From Choristoneura fumiferana (taxonomy: Eukaryota; Arthropoda; Insecta; Lepidoptera; Tortricidae): a stretch of DNA of 64,000 bases. The notes under the pieces are model-generated. The model was not told where the DNA came from. It saw only the letters and a program-made list of their open reading frames with translations, and did not search any database. Location: contig NC_133491.1 in the NCBI RefSeq assembly GCF_025370935.1, positions 11,208,530 through 11,272,529 of the forward strand, read 5' to 3'. The translations under genes were made by a program, and so were the position numbers. Position 1 is the stretch's first letter, and every line of letters starts with the position of its first letter. Shown one piece after another: positions 22,928 to 34,810 of the stretch.

Positions 22928-23487
22928 AGGGTTCCGGAGCCGAAATGGTAAAAACGGAACCCTTATAGCTTCGCCATGTCTGTCTGTCTGTCTGTCCGTC
23001 CGCGGCTTTGCTCAGGGACTATCAATGCTAGAAAGCTGTAATTTTGCACGGATATATATGTAAACTATGCCGACAAAATGGTACAATAAAATATCATAAA
23101 AAAAATAATGTTCTTTAAAAAATTGGACCTGGCGTAAAGTGGGGGTGATTTTTTTTTCTCATCCAACCCTATAGTGTGGGGTATCGTTGGATAGGTCTTT
23201 TAAAACCATGAGGGGTTTGCTAAGACGATTTTTCGATTCAGTGCAAATTTTCTTGAAAATCGAGCGTCCCCCCCCCCCCTCTAAAATCTAAACCTATAAC
23301 GGCTATATTTGCTTGAGAATTATTAGTAGTTTAAGAGTAAATAGCAGCCTAAGGTATAAAATATACCTAAACTTGGAAGATTCCGTATAAAATACGAAAT
23401 CCTTAGAAAAATATTAACTTATTTTTTTCGTAATGGCTACGGAACCCTATTCTGGGCGTGTCAGACATGCTCTTGGCCGGTTTTTTT
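22928..23487. repeat. AGGGTTCCG...GTCTGTC interspersed repeat, long copy
   Basis: It starts AGGGTTCCGGAGCCG, carries CATGTCTGTCTGTCTGTCTG, ends with CTCTTGGCCGGTTTTTT and includes a 12-bp poly-C at about 23268. The longest copy of the family in the window, non-coding. Confidence 0.65.
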
Positions 23488-23574
23488 AATAAGTATTGTA
23501 CGTGGGAAAAATTGTGAGTATAAATATTGTGTGTTTGTTACTAAGAGTTGGATGCAATCTGCCTTAAAAAAGTA

Positions 23575-23705
23575 CTTAAATAAATAAATATCATGGGACA
23601 AATGACACCAATTGACCTAGTCCCAAACCAAGCAAAGCTTTTACTATAGGTACTAGGCAACGGATAAACATACTTATAATAGATAAAATACATATAGATA
23701 GCAGG
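23575..23705 (-). mobile_element. tRNA-derived SINE, 3' part
   Basis: Reverse orientation of the 38264 family: AAATAAATATCATGGGACA, CACCAATTGACCTAGTCCC, AGCAAAGCTT, TACTAGGCAACGGA. The tRNA-like head is not clearly present. Confidence 0.6.
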
Positions 23706-24221
23706 ATCCCCGGATTACACGTAGGGCTACTTTAGGCTTCGATATTTCCAGAGGATTGCGATTACGGCCCGTTAAATCCCAAAATTTTCATAGCTACAGG
23801 GATATTATTAGATTTCTAGAATTATGAAATTCGTAATACCTATTTATTGTTCATGAAATGTTAATGATAAGAAGAAGCTTTCTTTCTTTCGGGTTCCTAA
23901 AGTGTTTCTAAAACAGAAAAAGAAACATTTATCTATAAATGCTGAAAACGGAGAACTGACTACACTTTTACATTTGCAATATTAATAGAAATTAAACAAA
24001 ATAAAAATACATGTTCTCAAAATTATCGAACAGTGAATTTTAAATTGTTGTAATGGTTCCTTTTGTAGTTTCTTTACACAGCCATATTGTGCCAGCTATC
24101 CGACATTCTTTAGGTACACTTGCGATGTCATCCGATCTATTTATGCAATGGAAGTGGATCAAAATTTATTCAATTTCAAGCAAACAAGTATAAGATTAAT
24201 TATTAGTTCTTGTCGACTGGA

Positions 24222-24330
24222 GGGCTACTACGAAATTCAAAAATCAAAGTTCGTATCGTGCTGTCCCTCTCTCTCGTATTAAATAATATAAGCGTCAGCG
24301 GTATGGCCAGATACAAGTTCGAATTTTGCA
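24222..24330. mobile_element. MITE copy, TIR GGGCTACTACGAAAT family
   Basis: It starts GGGCTACTACGAAATTC, with AAGTTCGTATCGTGC and CTCTCGTATTAAATAATATA. It is the fourth, diverged member of the family at 14159. The right end is degraded. Confidence 0.65.
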
Positions 24331-24365
24331 CCTCAGGGCCTGGTGCCATCACCCTAAATTTTAGG

Positions 24366-24418
24366 ATTTCATCGTTTTACAAGCTTGTAGGGCCTAAAAA
24401 CTTGTAAAACGATGAAAT
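24366..24418. repeat. Perfect 18-bp hairpin
   Basis: ATTTCATCGTTTTACAAG and CTTGTAAAACGATGAAAT are exact reverse complements with a 17-nt loop. Probably a minimal fold-back element. Confidence 0.8.
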
Positions 24419-24430
24419 AGGGACAAAATG

Positions 24431-25760
24431 TTTACAGTATGCTGTCTCTTTTCGCAAGAACACTCGCTTTGACAAAATACAATACACATACCAGGTCGTT
24501 AAAGGACAAAAAGTCGTTTATATTCGGCCGGTTGCCGGCGGTAAAAACTCTAATTGCTGGCGTGAAGTGTGGCGTAAACACAAAGTAACACGTAGCCGAC
24601 ACGAGGCCTCGGACAGAGCGGTTTTAAACAAGGTCTACTTCACACCGACGCGAGGAAATTATGGGCTATAATTAAAGCAGTGAAAATTGAGAATAATGGT
24701 TAAATTAAGATTTTTTTATAGAAGGTCAGATAAATACACAGTCAGTCAAATAAACCGCCCCGCATCATACCAGGCGTAAAGAAGCCCAATAAACTTGCCG
24801 TGTTACCAAAATTACTAGGAATACATGAGAGTTAACAGAGTGCGTGATTGTCTCAATAGTTGAAAGTTTTAATTAGTAAGTCATTAGCTTCGGCGTCCGA
24901 TACCGATATCGGATCAAATCATCTGAAAACGCTCTTACAATTAAATATGGATCAATATTCCTTTTCACGTATAATATGTTTCATAACAACTTAACAATAA
25001 TATTGGGCGAGAGAAATGTTTTCAGGAATAACACCAGATGAGTTAAATTCGTTGGCAAAATACATCCTCCACCCCCAAGATAAGAGTCTCTGCAGGCATA
25101 CTAAAATAACATGCCATTTCGACACCGAGGATTTCGTACTTTTATTTAACTTACTAGTACTTACGTATAACTAGCGATCCACCCCGGCTTTACGTACAAT
25201 TAAAAAAAGTGTCTCTAGTCAAAGACACTAAATATTTTTCAGGTCCATTTCCCAATAGGTAACTATACTTGTTTGGTACGGATATGTTAGTATACGGGGT
25301 ATGTCAATAATAATTTAACAAAAATTACAGCCAGCAAGAAATCATATAAGAGATTGACAACAAAAAAACATTTTTCACTTCTCATGCTCGTAAAGTTAGG
25401 CGACATAAAATGACTTTTTATGCTCTAATGCATAAAGTAAAATCTTCGTCTAAGACCAAGGCCTAATCAGGTGTCAACAGCCACAAACGAAAAATTTCTA
25501 CATATTTTTTAAATATTTTTTAATTTACACAATAATAAAAATCAATCAAAATAAATTAATAAAACTAAAAAAATATAATTATATAGTAATTCAGGTACAT
25601 AGTAAGTGAACAATTGTTTCCATTGTTGCTATTTCATTTCCTCGCAATCGAAGTGAAAAGCAGTGTAAAACTTGAGCATTAAACCCATTTTCCCCTCGTT
25701 TTATGCTCTTGTTGTACAATCTACTATTTAAACCTTACATACGAGCAATATTTCGTTTAC
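24431..25760. other. Intergenic, nothing recognised
   Basis: AT-rich with no gene, LINE remnant or fold-back structure that I can support. Confidence 0.45.
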
Positions 25761-26205
25761 AAGACTGGATGCCCACTCAGTGGTTAGAGAACATGACTAT
25801 GTAGCTTGAGTTCTACGGCTAGATATTTGTTTTTTAATCTGCATTTTACGTCAGGTGGCATAGGGGTCAATCACGGTCAGTTTCATGTAAAAAAAAATGG
25901 GTATGGGGGGGTAGTGCCACCAAAGTTGAAATCACGCACACAAGAACAAGTCGTGTAATGACAGCATGATTTTGACATTTACTCATTCATTCCATTTATT
26001 ATCCTTTTGTGCAATCAGTTATTTATATAGCTGTGTGTGTAATCATTCACTTCAACTCTCGTGGCACTACCTATACGAATGTTTGTTCTCGGAATTTTGA
26101 AATATATGTACGTGTATCTGTAGTCTAGTATCCATAATACAAGCTTTACTTACTTCGGGACTAGGTCAGTTGGTGTCAAGTGCCCCGAGGTATTTATTTA
26201 CCTCC
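25761..26205 (+). mobile_element. tRNA-derived SINE split by an insertion
   Basis: The head with CTCAGTGGTTAGAGAACATG lies at 25761-25840 and the body with TAGTATCCATAATACAAGCT and TCAGTTGGTGTCAAGTG at about 26115-26205. In intact copies (38264) these are adjacent apart from about 110 bp. The extra sequence contains the MITE at 25910. Confidence 0.6.
25910..26071. mobile_element. MITE inside SINE, TIR GGTAGTGCCAC
   Basis: GGTAGTGCCACCAAAGTTGA and, reversed, GGTAGTGCCACGAGAGTTGA form 20-bp inverted ends of a 162-bp element. Its position between SINE head and body shows that it inserted later. Confidence 0.65.
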
Positions 26206-26442
26206 CAGTTTTTTTTTCGCTTTAAGAGCGTTCTATGTTCTCTCGTAACTACTCAACGACTGAACCGATTTTGATAAATGATACGTCATTGGATTTGTCT
26301 TGATGACACGAGTAGGGTATCAAATGAAAGATAATAATTAGCCCATTCTAATTATATATGGGGTATAATAGTTTTAATCAACCATTTTCACAGAAATATC
26401 GAAAAAGTGTTAAATAAAACAAGAAAATAAAAAATCAATAAA

Positions 26443-26668
26443 CCCGACTGCCTTAAAAATACTAAAAAGAAGAAAACAAGTCTAGTGGGCTAGAACTCTG
26501 TAGCTAACTGAAAGTTCAACAGTCGGAACCCGTTCAAATCGTGACCAGCTCAAAAACTCTTAATTATTACCTAATGGGTCCCGACTGTTGAACTTTCAGT
26601 TAGCTACTTAACAAAGTTCTAGCCCATTAGACTTGTTTTCTTCTTTTTAGTATTTAAAAGGCAGTCGG
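26443..26668. mobile_element. Fold-back MITE, ~88-bp arms
   Basis: Both ends read CCGACTGCCTT inward. The arms carry AAAGAAGAAAACAAGTCTA, GGGCTAGAACT and CTAACTGAAAGTTCAACAGT with few differences. The loop is about 50 bp. A 17-bp AT-rich outer extension is also inverted. Confidence 0.85.
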
Positions 26669-26695
26669 ATTTTTTGATTTTTTTAATTTATTGTT

Positions 26696-26945
26696 TTTCT
26701 CGATTATTCCAGATAAATGAATGAAAATTAAAAATGTAGTCTGATAAACTATTCTTAATATATATGTTAATGTGTCTACTCCAATAATTATTCGAGATAG
26801 ACTTTTATTTTCTTTAAAAACCGTTAATAAACATTTGTTCGTTTTTTAAGAATATAAAAGTTTTCACTTATAATATATTAAGAAGAGTTCTATCAGACCA
26901 CATTTTTAATTTTCATTAAATTTTTATGGAATAATCGAGAAAAAC
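26696..26945. mobile_element. Fold-back MITE
   Basis: TTTTTCTCGATTATTCCA and, reversed, TTTTTCTCGATTATTCCA are the ends. The arms continue through GAAAATTAAAAATGTGGTCT for about 75 bp with indels. It begins less than 30 bp after the previous element ends. Confidence 0.8.
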
Positions 26946-27242
26946 TATCAAAAATGCAACGTTGCCAGCTCAGCAGGACGGTATAAACGCTCTTAATCTC
27001 GCTTGGACATAACCACGGTGTGAAAGGAAGCCGTATTTAGCTAGTACAAAGCCAGGAAGGACATAGCTTAAATGTCGGGGGGCGTCGTAAAAGTTGTCTA
27101 ATTAGTGTCGCTAAAATTACTATTAAAATAACCGGGGCGCGCCGCATTTGTTAGAAGATGGTTAGTCGAGTCGAGAATGGTTTTAAGCCTTTTTAGGGTT
27201 TCACCTTTGAGACTCTTAGTACTATAAAGCTGTTACTTAGAT

Positions 27243-27352
27243 TGGTGTGGAGTGTATATTAGTGGTGTGTGGAGTGTACATTAGTGGTGTGGAGTGTATA
27301 TGAGTGGTATGTGGAGTGTACATTAGTGATGTGTGGAGTGCACATTAGTGGT
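27243..27352. repeat. GTGTGGAGTGTACATTAGTG minisatellite
   Basis: About five imperfect units of 21-26 bp, GTGTGGAGTGTAYATTAGTG with an optional extra GTATG/GTGTG. The frame through it is a by-product of the repeat. Confidence 0.85.
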
Positions 27353-28467
27353 ACTTTAGGCAGCCCGGTGAGAGAAAAGCGTGGTTATGTGTATGCGTCT
27401 TCGGATGTAACTCCTCACAGTCAGTGTACACAAGCTTTGTCACACTTATCATCACTGACGTCTTGTAAAAAGATTAACGGAGGGAAAAATAAAAACCCAA
27501 AGAATATAACAATACATAAACCTACGTTTAGGTGTAAGTTGTACTTTGATATCTTAGAAACGTACATATATTTATGATCTTGATTGTAACAGTACATGAC
27601 TGTACCTACATTTTTATACATATTTTACAAAATATGAAACTTGTAAACATCATCAAAAATTTGTCCAAACAGATCTACTTAATACCTTTAAATGAGCAAT
27701 TCTTTTATATACAATATAAAAAATTGCGGATCTCGAAAACGGCTCCAACGATTTCCCTTTCTCTGGAAAAACGATGTTATCGAGTTTAAACCCGCAGCAA
27801 TGCTCGGTGCCCATGTACTTAACGATTAAATGGTGAAAAACCTTATTAATTATTATCATCTATATGTAACGTTGTAGGTATTTTAATGCTGTTTATTAAC
27901 ATCTTAATAGTCAAAAAATTCCATACAAACTAGCTTTCCAGCCAACCGGATCCAATTTGGCAAGGGCCTAACCGAAGCGGATGTCTTTTCAATTTTCCGT
28001 AATAATTCTCTTTGAATATGGCTTGGTATTTTCGCTCATGATCTTTTCAAAGGCTGCAAGATCATCAGTAATTCTGGCTTCTAAACTTCTAACCATCTTG
28101 TAACAGATTGTGGGGGAGCAAATATTTATTTTTTAGGCGAAGCCTACACGTTCAATGAATACTGTGAGCAATAGTCACATAATAAATGGATATGGAAGAT
28201 TATTTTATTATTATTTATTTATTTGGCAAAAAATACTTAATACATAATATTACAATTTTCCGTCAGACGCCAAACTAGGCTGAGCCTATATCTTGGTAGT
28301 CTGCGAGTGTGATTACAGATTAGCAATAATTAAATTATGATTATATAATATCGCTACGTCTTATACAATGAAATAAATTATGTTAAAACCTACAACTAAG
28401 TACAGCCATTTCAATTTCAGAATTTCTAATTAAAACAAAATAAAATAATTTTAAAAAGTATTCTCTG
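27353..28467. other. Intergenic with a possible retroelement tail
   Basis: At about 28220-28330 a phrase with TTTATTTGGCAAAAAATACT and CGTCAGACGCCAAACTAGGC looks like a LINE 3' UTR on the minus strand. Nothing else is recognised. Confidence 0.4.
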
Positions 28468-31400
28468 GTATGGATGTCAATATTTCGTCGTATCCTACGA
28501 AAAGAGCCACAATTACAAAATGCTCACTTTTCAGGAGAAGCATTTTTGTGTTTCTTTCAAAAGATAAGTAGCGAATTGATAATTATGCAATTAAATAATG
28601 TGTATTAGGGTTCTAGGGTTCTGTTAAAACAAAATTTATGTTCTTAATGATACATTATAGATCGATTTTGTCCTTTAAATCCTTTTTCGTCGGACTAAAT
28701 GAGTTTTAAAGGGCCATAAGCTACGTTGTGCCTTTTATCGTCGAAAAATTCGAGGCCACAACTACCATTAGGACCAAATTGTAGTTTTTAAAATATTTGC
28801 ATTTCAACATTTTTTTAATTTTAGTATTTTTCTTGTAATACAGAAAGATGTGGCAAATAACAAATATTTTATTTTTATTTTCTAAGATTTTTTTAAATCA
28901 TAAAACGTACAGTAATTCTCTAAAATAAAAAGTCCCATTTAAGGAAAGAAGGGAAACTAAAAACTTCTTAATTTTTCATAAACGAATAACTTTAAATTTC
29001 ATCTTACTTCAGCAATAATAAAATAAGTAATATACTTCTGCGTTTGACATAATATAGTATTTTAATGTTATTTTATATAGTACAAATCAATAGTTTATAC
29101 GTAAAATTTGCATGCTTGTTTAAGTAAAATGTACGCACTCAAAAACGCGTCTCCAACTGTATTTACTACTACATTTTCGCAAATAAATATTCTTATTCTT
29201 CTGATTCTTATTCTTAAACTTAAAAAAAAATATTTCACTTCTGAAACTCAAAATATTCTCAACGCTCTTAATATAAAAATAAAACTGCACATTATTATTT
29301 ACTCAGTCTTCAGTACTCATTGAAGGTCTTTCATTATTCTTTCTCATCGTCTGTATCACCCGCAATAGCAACACCTCCTTTCTCATGAGGTAACGTTATA
29401 AAAAAGTCATTAAATTCTTCAGGGTTTTTTTATTTATTTTTTTGATTAACTTTTCTTTTCTTTTCACTTTTATAGGGTCTGTGCTTACTCTTTTAATATT
29501 TGCAACTGCACTCCTTGTCCCTCTTTTCACCTTTTTTTAAGTCGTTATTGTTTTCTAGTCTTCGCGAAAATCGTAATTAAGTATATTAATTGATAATGGG
29601 GACCAAATATTGGACAGCGTAAGTTAAGAAAATAAAGATTAACTACATTTTTTTAAAGACAACTTTTCACTATTTTTTATTATTTAAAGACTGTTACCGA
29701 TAACATTAGCGGGCTTGACGTTTAAGCAAACCAAGTTAATCGCAAATTTTTGTCAGAGCTACAACACATAAATAGAAGACAAATTGATGACTACCGATTT
29801 TTTTATAAAACTTAGATGCATTAAAAAGCAGTAGCCATCATCGTACAAATTAAACGAAAAAAATAAAATGTTGGTGATATAATTTTTGAAATTTTCCGGA
29901 GTTAAACCGAAGTTTTTTTCAACTTGAAAACCTTCAACTTCTCGCTACTACCAGCTAATGTCACCGTCGAAAATAAAAATGTAGAAAATGTAGGATACGC
30001 AATGATAAAGACGATTTTGGAGTTGTCGATTGTCAAAGTTGATTTACTAGTAATTTCTTCTATCTGCATAACTATATCATTTAGAACTTCATCGGTTTCT
30101 TTTTGTTTTTCTACAAGGATAATATTTTCATTCTGACACGGAATTGAGCTAGACGCCAAAATTGTCTCTTAATCATTGCACATTCTACATTTTCGCCAGT
30201 TTTTTCTTCGGTGATGTCATCAGGCGAAAATAATTCAGCAGTAGCAGAAAGTAAAACGTCCGCTCCGGGAAAGTTTCCAAAATTATATCGCCAATATTTT
30301 TTTTCGTTTTATCTTGTAAAATGATGGCTACTGCTTTTTAATGCATTTGAGTTTTATTTTAAAATTTGGTCTTCATCAATTTGTTTTCTATTTATGTGTT
30401 GTAGCTCTGACAAAAATCTGCGATTAATTTGGTTTGTTTTAACATCAAGCCCGCTGTCCGGCAAAACATTGTTAATAATAAAACAGTCACAGAAACCATC
30501 CCGAATTTTATAAGAAACCATAAGAGAATAATATTCTAGCCTATTGACCGACTGACAAGAAATTAGAAGGTAAATAGATATAATAATGCCAAAATATACA
30601 GCGAAAAAGGCCTCAAGTGCCATAAGAACCTAAAAATCAGACATGCAAAATCACACGTTCAAAATAATTATTGTTATCAAAAAGCAATTATGTTCATTCC
30701 ATGAAGCCGCAATCTTAATAAACCACCCAAATATATCTTTAAAAAGCAAATATTTAAGCAATAATTCAACAAAACATAATTCGTACATAGAAAAAGGACA
30801 CTACCGAAATTGTGGCCACACATTTGCTATACAAATAAAATTGAGCTATTACGCGATAGAAGACCGCAGTAGCCGTTCGGGCTTTATTCTAGGTAATATT
30901 AACCACTTCATTAAATTGTACGAATTTCTTCATTAAACTATGTAAATATATAAATAAGTAAAGTAAAAAATATATATAATACAAATATAAACCTAAAATA
31001 AGTAATAAATAGGATCTGAATAATGCAAAAACTTTATAAATAAGTTTCGCTAAATTAACTTGGTGTTTTCTTCTTTCGTTCAGCGCCATCCTTTGTAACT
31101 ATTTTCACTAATCTAAGTCCTCGACGATTCGTTTTATGGTTTTCATTGTCAATTAATGAAAAAATAGACGATCTTACAAATTAAATAACCATTACGAATG
31201 CACGCCACTCTTTCGGCGCTGTCCGCCGAGTACCGCAGAAACGGCGCTTGCGCCCCCTCCTCGCGCCCGCGTCGCTCCTTTTTGCACGGCGAATATGGAC
31301 AGCAGCGTACTTCTGGCTTTACTCCGCGTTAGAAGTGAGACATACGTAATTGTGACTTTTTAAAAATATTTTTTTACTATTTAATGAAAAAATATTAAAA

Positions 31401-31524
31401 TTATTATTTAAAGTTATAAATATGTATCTTGACGTGTAGAATTCAATTTTACAATAAAAACTAAAAGCCCCTATGGTGATAGTGGCTCTTATCGTAGGAT
31501 ACGACGAAATATGCCTATCCATAC
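28468..31524. mobile_element. Decayed ~3 kb DNA transposon with 43-bp TIRs
   Basis: The left end (28468-28510) has GTATGGATG, ATTTCGTCGTATCCTACGA and AGAGCCAC. The right end (31482-31524) is the reverse complement with about five changes. Between them are AT-rich sequence, several broken short frames on the minus strand, a GC-rich island at about 31195-31320 and an internal inverted duplication (29700-30475). I do not recognise a transposase domain, so the superfamily is undetermined. The right end coincides with the start of the sequence shared with 20006. Confidence 0.65.
29700..30475. repeat. Inverted duplication of a decayed coding segment
   Basis: The left arm (~29700-30025, plus) and right arm (~30150-30475, minus) encode related peptides converging tail to tail. 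Examples are SELQHINRRQIDD against SELQHINRKQIDED, and VENVGYAMIKTILEL against GENVECAMIKRQFWRL. Arms are about 320 bp at roughly three-quarters identity by eye, with a ~125-bp spacer. Both reading frames are broken. The protein family is not recognised. Confidence 0.7.
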
Positions 31525-32309
31525 TGATATTATAGATATGAAAGTAACTCGTGTATAGGTGTACCTTCATGCTTAAATCACTGAACTGGGATATAGTTTG
31601 AGACTCTACGAAGCACGTAGAGTATATCCCGGAAAATTGCATAGTCTCTGCGGGAAGCAATAAATTAATCCTTCACGGACGGAGTTGCGGGCAGTAGAAA
31701 AATTAGAAATTGTATAGCGTAGAAGTAATTTAAAAGTATCTGACGCCTAGAAAAATATGAACGCACGTGACTATGGAAACTCTTTGCTGTTGAACTTCCG
31801 TAGGTTTTTTATAACTGCGATCTCGCAGTCTAGTGCGGCCCGTAACCGGACTTAGCCTCCTGGGGCCCAAATGAGCGATAGAATGCACACAATAAGTTCA
31901 AGGGAATTACGGACCTAGGACAATCCAAAAAAGTTTTTTTTTTGTTTCTCTATTGTTTTACATCGCGTCAGTTTAACTTTATTCTCGAAACAATTAGATT
32001 GAAATTGCTTTGACAATCTTTTTCGAAATATTTATTTTGTGGGCCTCAAGAGGCTAGATGAGGAAAGGGAGGACTAAATTTCACCGCTTTTTTGACCGAC
32101 TGGTTAGAAGTATATTATTGATGTGGGAGATCCTATTATAGCAGGCTGCTGCCCGCTACATCGTCTGCAAAAAAAACATATGTTTTCCTGTCAGTTTTGC
32201 TTTTGACATGTGCAAAATTTCGAGAGCATTGCAGAATGCATTTACACCTTGTATATTGACCTACGCAAAAAGGCTTAAGCGCATGAACACACATTCGACA
32301 ATATTTTTT

Positions 32310-32525
32310 ACTAGCTTTTGCCCGCGGCTTCGCCCGCGTGGAATTCGGTTGTCGCGCGCTATTCCCTCCGGAACTGTGCCTTTTCCGGATTAAAAAAATA
32401 GCCTATGTCACTCTCTGGCCCATAAACTATCTCTATGCCTAAAATCAAAATCACCTCGAAACGGAGCGACGGAAGACGGACTAATATACAACACACACTT
32501 TCGCATTTATAATATTAGTATGGAT
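32310..32525 (+). mobile_element. Retroposon ACTAGCTTTTGCCCGCGGC...ATTAGTATGGAT
   Basis: It starts ACTAGCTTTTGCCCGCGGCT, has AGCCTATGTCACTCTCTGGC, and ends CATTTATAATATTAGTATGG. A common arthropod non-autonomous retroposon. It is in the same position in block B (47189-47423), which has a 20-bp ACACACAAACATTTAAACAC extension that block A lacks. Confidence 0.75.
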
Positions 32526-33214
32526 TTACATAGAAAGATAGACATAACAAACAAAACCATGCAGTGACCAGGCACTCTCAAATCAAGGCACTCTATGCGG
32601 GAGGCCTATGTCCAACAGACGGATAATACGATGATAAAGGCACTCTCATCACCTCAGATTTTGTTCTCGATAACACAATTTACACCACCGTTAAACCTAC
32701 TCTGGACTCCAACGACCCGTATCAAAGTTAACTGAATGACCAATAAAAGCGGTCCAACAATACGAAAAATCGTTTTCGCACGGCGCTCAACAGCGCGAAA
32801 ACTGCACAATGATGCGCCTGCACTGTCGGCGAATTACCGGCCTTTGTGCTTTGTCGGTGCTCGATGGTCTGTCAAATAAAGCTGGTTTTGTTAGAGGTTC
32901 CCAAGCTTTACGGTGCGGGTGAGGTACTGCTTCCGAAAATGCAAAGTCATGGTACAAATGTAGGTGAATAATTTCCCATCGTGAAAATTTGGAACACATG
33001 ACTACTTCCGATCCAAATGCTGCCGAAAAATAAAGAATACTAGCGGACCCGGAAGACGTTGTTCTGCCCGGAAAAGTAGCGCTACATTAAATATAATATG
33101 ATAACATTATCGACAGTAGCCTCCTACCCGGTCCGATTGTCTTTTAAAACTATTCTTGCACTGTTGTGTTTCGGCGTGGAGAGTAAGACAGCCGGTGAAA
33201 TTACTGGCACGTGA

Positions 33215-33332
33215 GTGGCGTTAGGCCTCTAGGTTGGCAATGCGTCTGCAATACCCCTGGTGTTGCAGATGTTTATGGGCGGTGGTGATCTCTTACCATA
33301 AGGAGACCCACTTGCTCGTTTGCCATCCAGCC
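33215..33332. repeat. Lep1/Helitron-like repeat
   Basis: Reverse-orientation relative of 11760: CAATGCGTCTGCAATACCCC, GGTGTTGCAGATG, GGAGACCCACTTGCTCGTTT. Block B keeps only the second half (48120-48208). Confidence 0.5.
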
Positions 33333-33559
33333 GAATAAAAAAAAACTTTGAATCTAGCCATTTAGGAGGAGTTAGGTGACAAACACACGAGACTTAGAAG
33401 AATTATATATATTAAACCCTCGTATGCAAGTAACAAAAATACTGAATTCTAGTCTCATTATCTATTTTAATAAGCACAGATTTTGCATTCGAGGGGTTAA
33501 GACTAGTGTTTACCCGTGGTTTTGCACGCGAAAACCATTCCATTCAGCAGTTGAATTGA

Positions 33560-33797
33560 AATTTCGGGATTTTACTCTCTATCTTTAAAGGTGATATGTT
33601 TAGTGCTTACCCATTTTACACTCTATCTTTTATGGTGATGTTTTAAGTGGTTACCCATTTTACTCTCTATCTTTAAAAGTGATATGTTTAGTGCTCACCC
33701 ATTTTACTCTCTATCTTTTAAGGTGATGTTTTTAAGTTGTTGCCCATTTTACTCTCTATCTCTAAAGGTGATGATTTTAGTGGTTGCCCATTTTCGG
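33560..33797 (+). repeat. 46-bp minisatellite with alternating units, block A
   Basis: Five units around TTTTACTCTCTATCTTTAAA, GGTGAT and AGTGGTTACCCA. Units alternate between GATATGTTTAGTGCT and GATGTTTTTAAGTGG forms, so the higher-order period is about 94 bp. The block B copy is at 48439-48665. Confidence 0.9.
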
Positions 33798-34639
33798 TGA
33801 AAAAATGGTCGTCATACACTGTCGCAATGTAATAACAACGCGTCACTCAGGCGCATGTCAAGGTTACAAGAACCAATGACTCCTCGTTAAGGAGACGACG
33901 CTCATTACTGATATCCGTTAATTACATGCCTGTGAGCTGTTAATTTACGTTATAATCCTTAACTTAATAACGAATTAACGAGTTATAACTCCCTCTACTC
34001 GATGGACGATGAGATCAAAAAAGTCGCTGGCTCTAACTGGTGGCAAATGGAGCAGGACAGAGAGAAATGGGCATCTTTGGAGGGGCCTTTACCCAACTGG
34101 GGACCTAGCTTAATACATTTTAATAAGATAAGTAGAAATAAGTATTTAGTCAGCTTTCTCAAGAGCGAGCGTTAATTTAAAATCTGATGAAAGAAATGAC
34201 ATTGACATTTTTAACTGCAACATTCATCCGTGAGGCAAAGATTGGCGTCCGGTTCTTTGATTGAGCGCACGTTGGTATCACCTTAGTAAAGCTTAAGTAA
34301 CTTTGCCGTTAATATTAAATTTGAATCTGCTAAGTATTGAAATTTGAAAGGAATAGTATAGTATATGTAATGCTTGGTCATTATAATGGCTCATTTTTAA
34401 GTTTAATTAACATGTATACTATGGCTATGTGCTGTAGGCTCTGTGTTATTCCCTAGTGTTTTAGCTGTTTCGTATTAAAAGCAAGTGAATTTAAGTATGC
34501 ATACAATATAGCAACTAGTACGAGTAAGTAAGTAACTTTGCAGTTAATAAGATTGAAAATTATAGCTTAGCTTGTTCATATAAAGGCATTTTTATTTTAT
34601 TAACTATTGGCAGAAGGTTATGATTTATTCACTAGCCTA

Positions 34640-34810
34640 TGCTCGCGTCTTCGTCTAAGAACTATCGCCAGAAAATCTGCTTTCAAATAAAAACCGCATT
34701 CAAATCGGTCCACCCGTTTAAGAGCTATAGTGCACAGACAGACAGACACACACACGCACATAGCGGTCAAACTTATAACAAACCTCTTATGTGTCGGGGT
34801 TAAAAAGAGT
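34640..34810. repeat. Interspersed repeat (7438 family), reverse
   Basis: AGAAAATCTGCTTTCAAATA, ATCGGTCCACCCGTTTAAGA, GCTATAGTGCACAGACAGAC and CATAGCGGTCAAACTTATAA. The block B copy is at 49213-49375. Confidence 0.6.

Noticed and set aside
29902..30159. 85-aa minus-strand frame as a host gene
   Set aside because: It lies across the spacer and the junction of the inverted duplication inside a decayed transposon, with broken frames on both sides.
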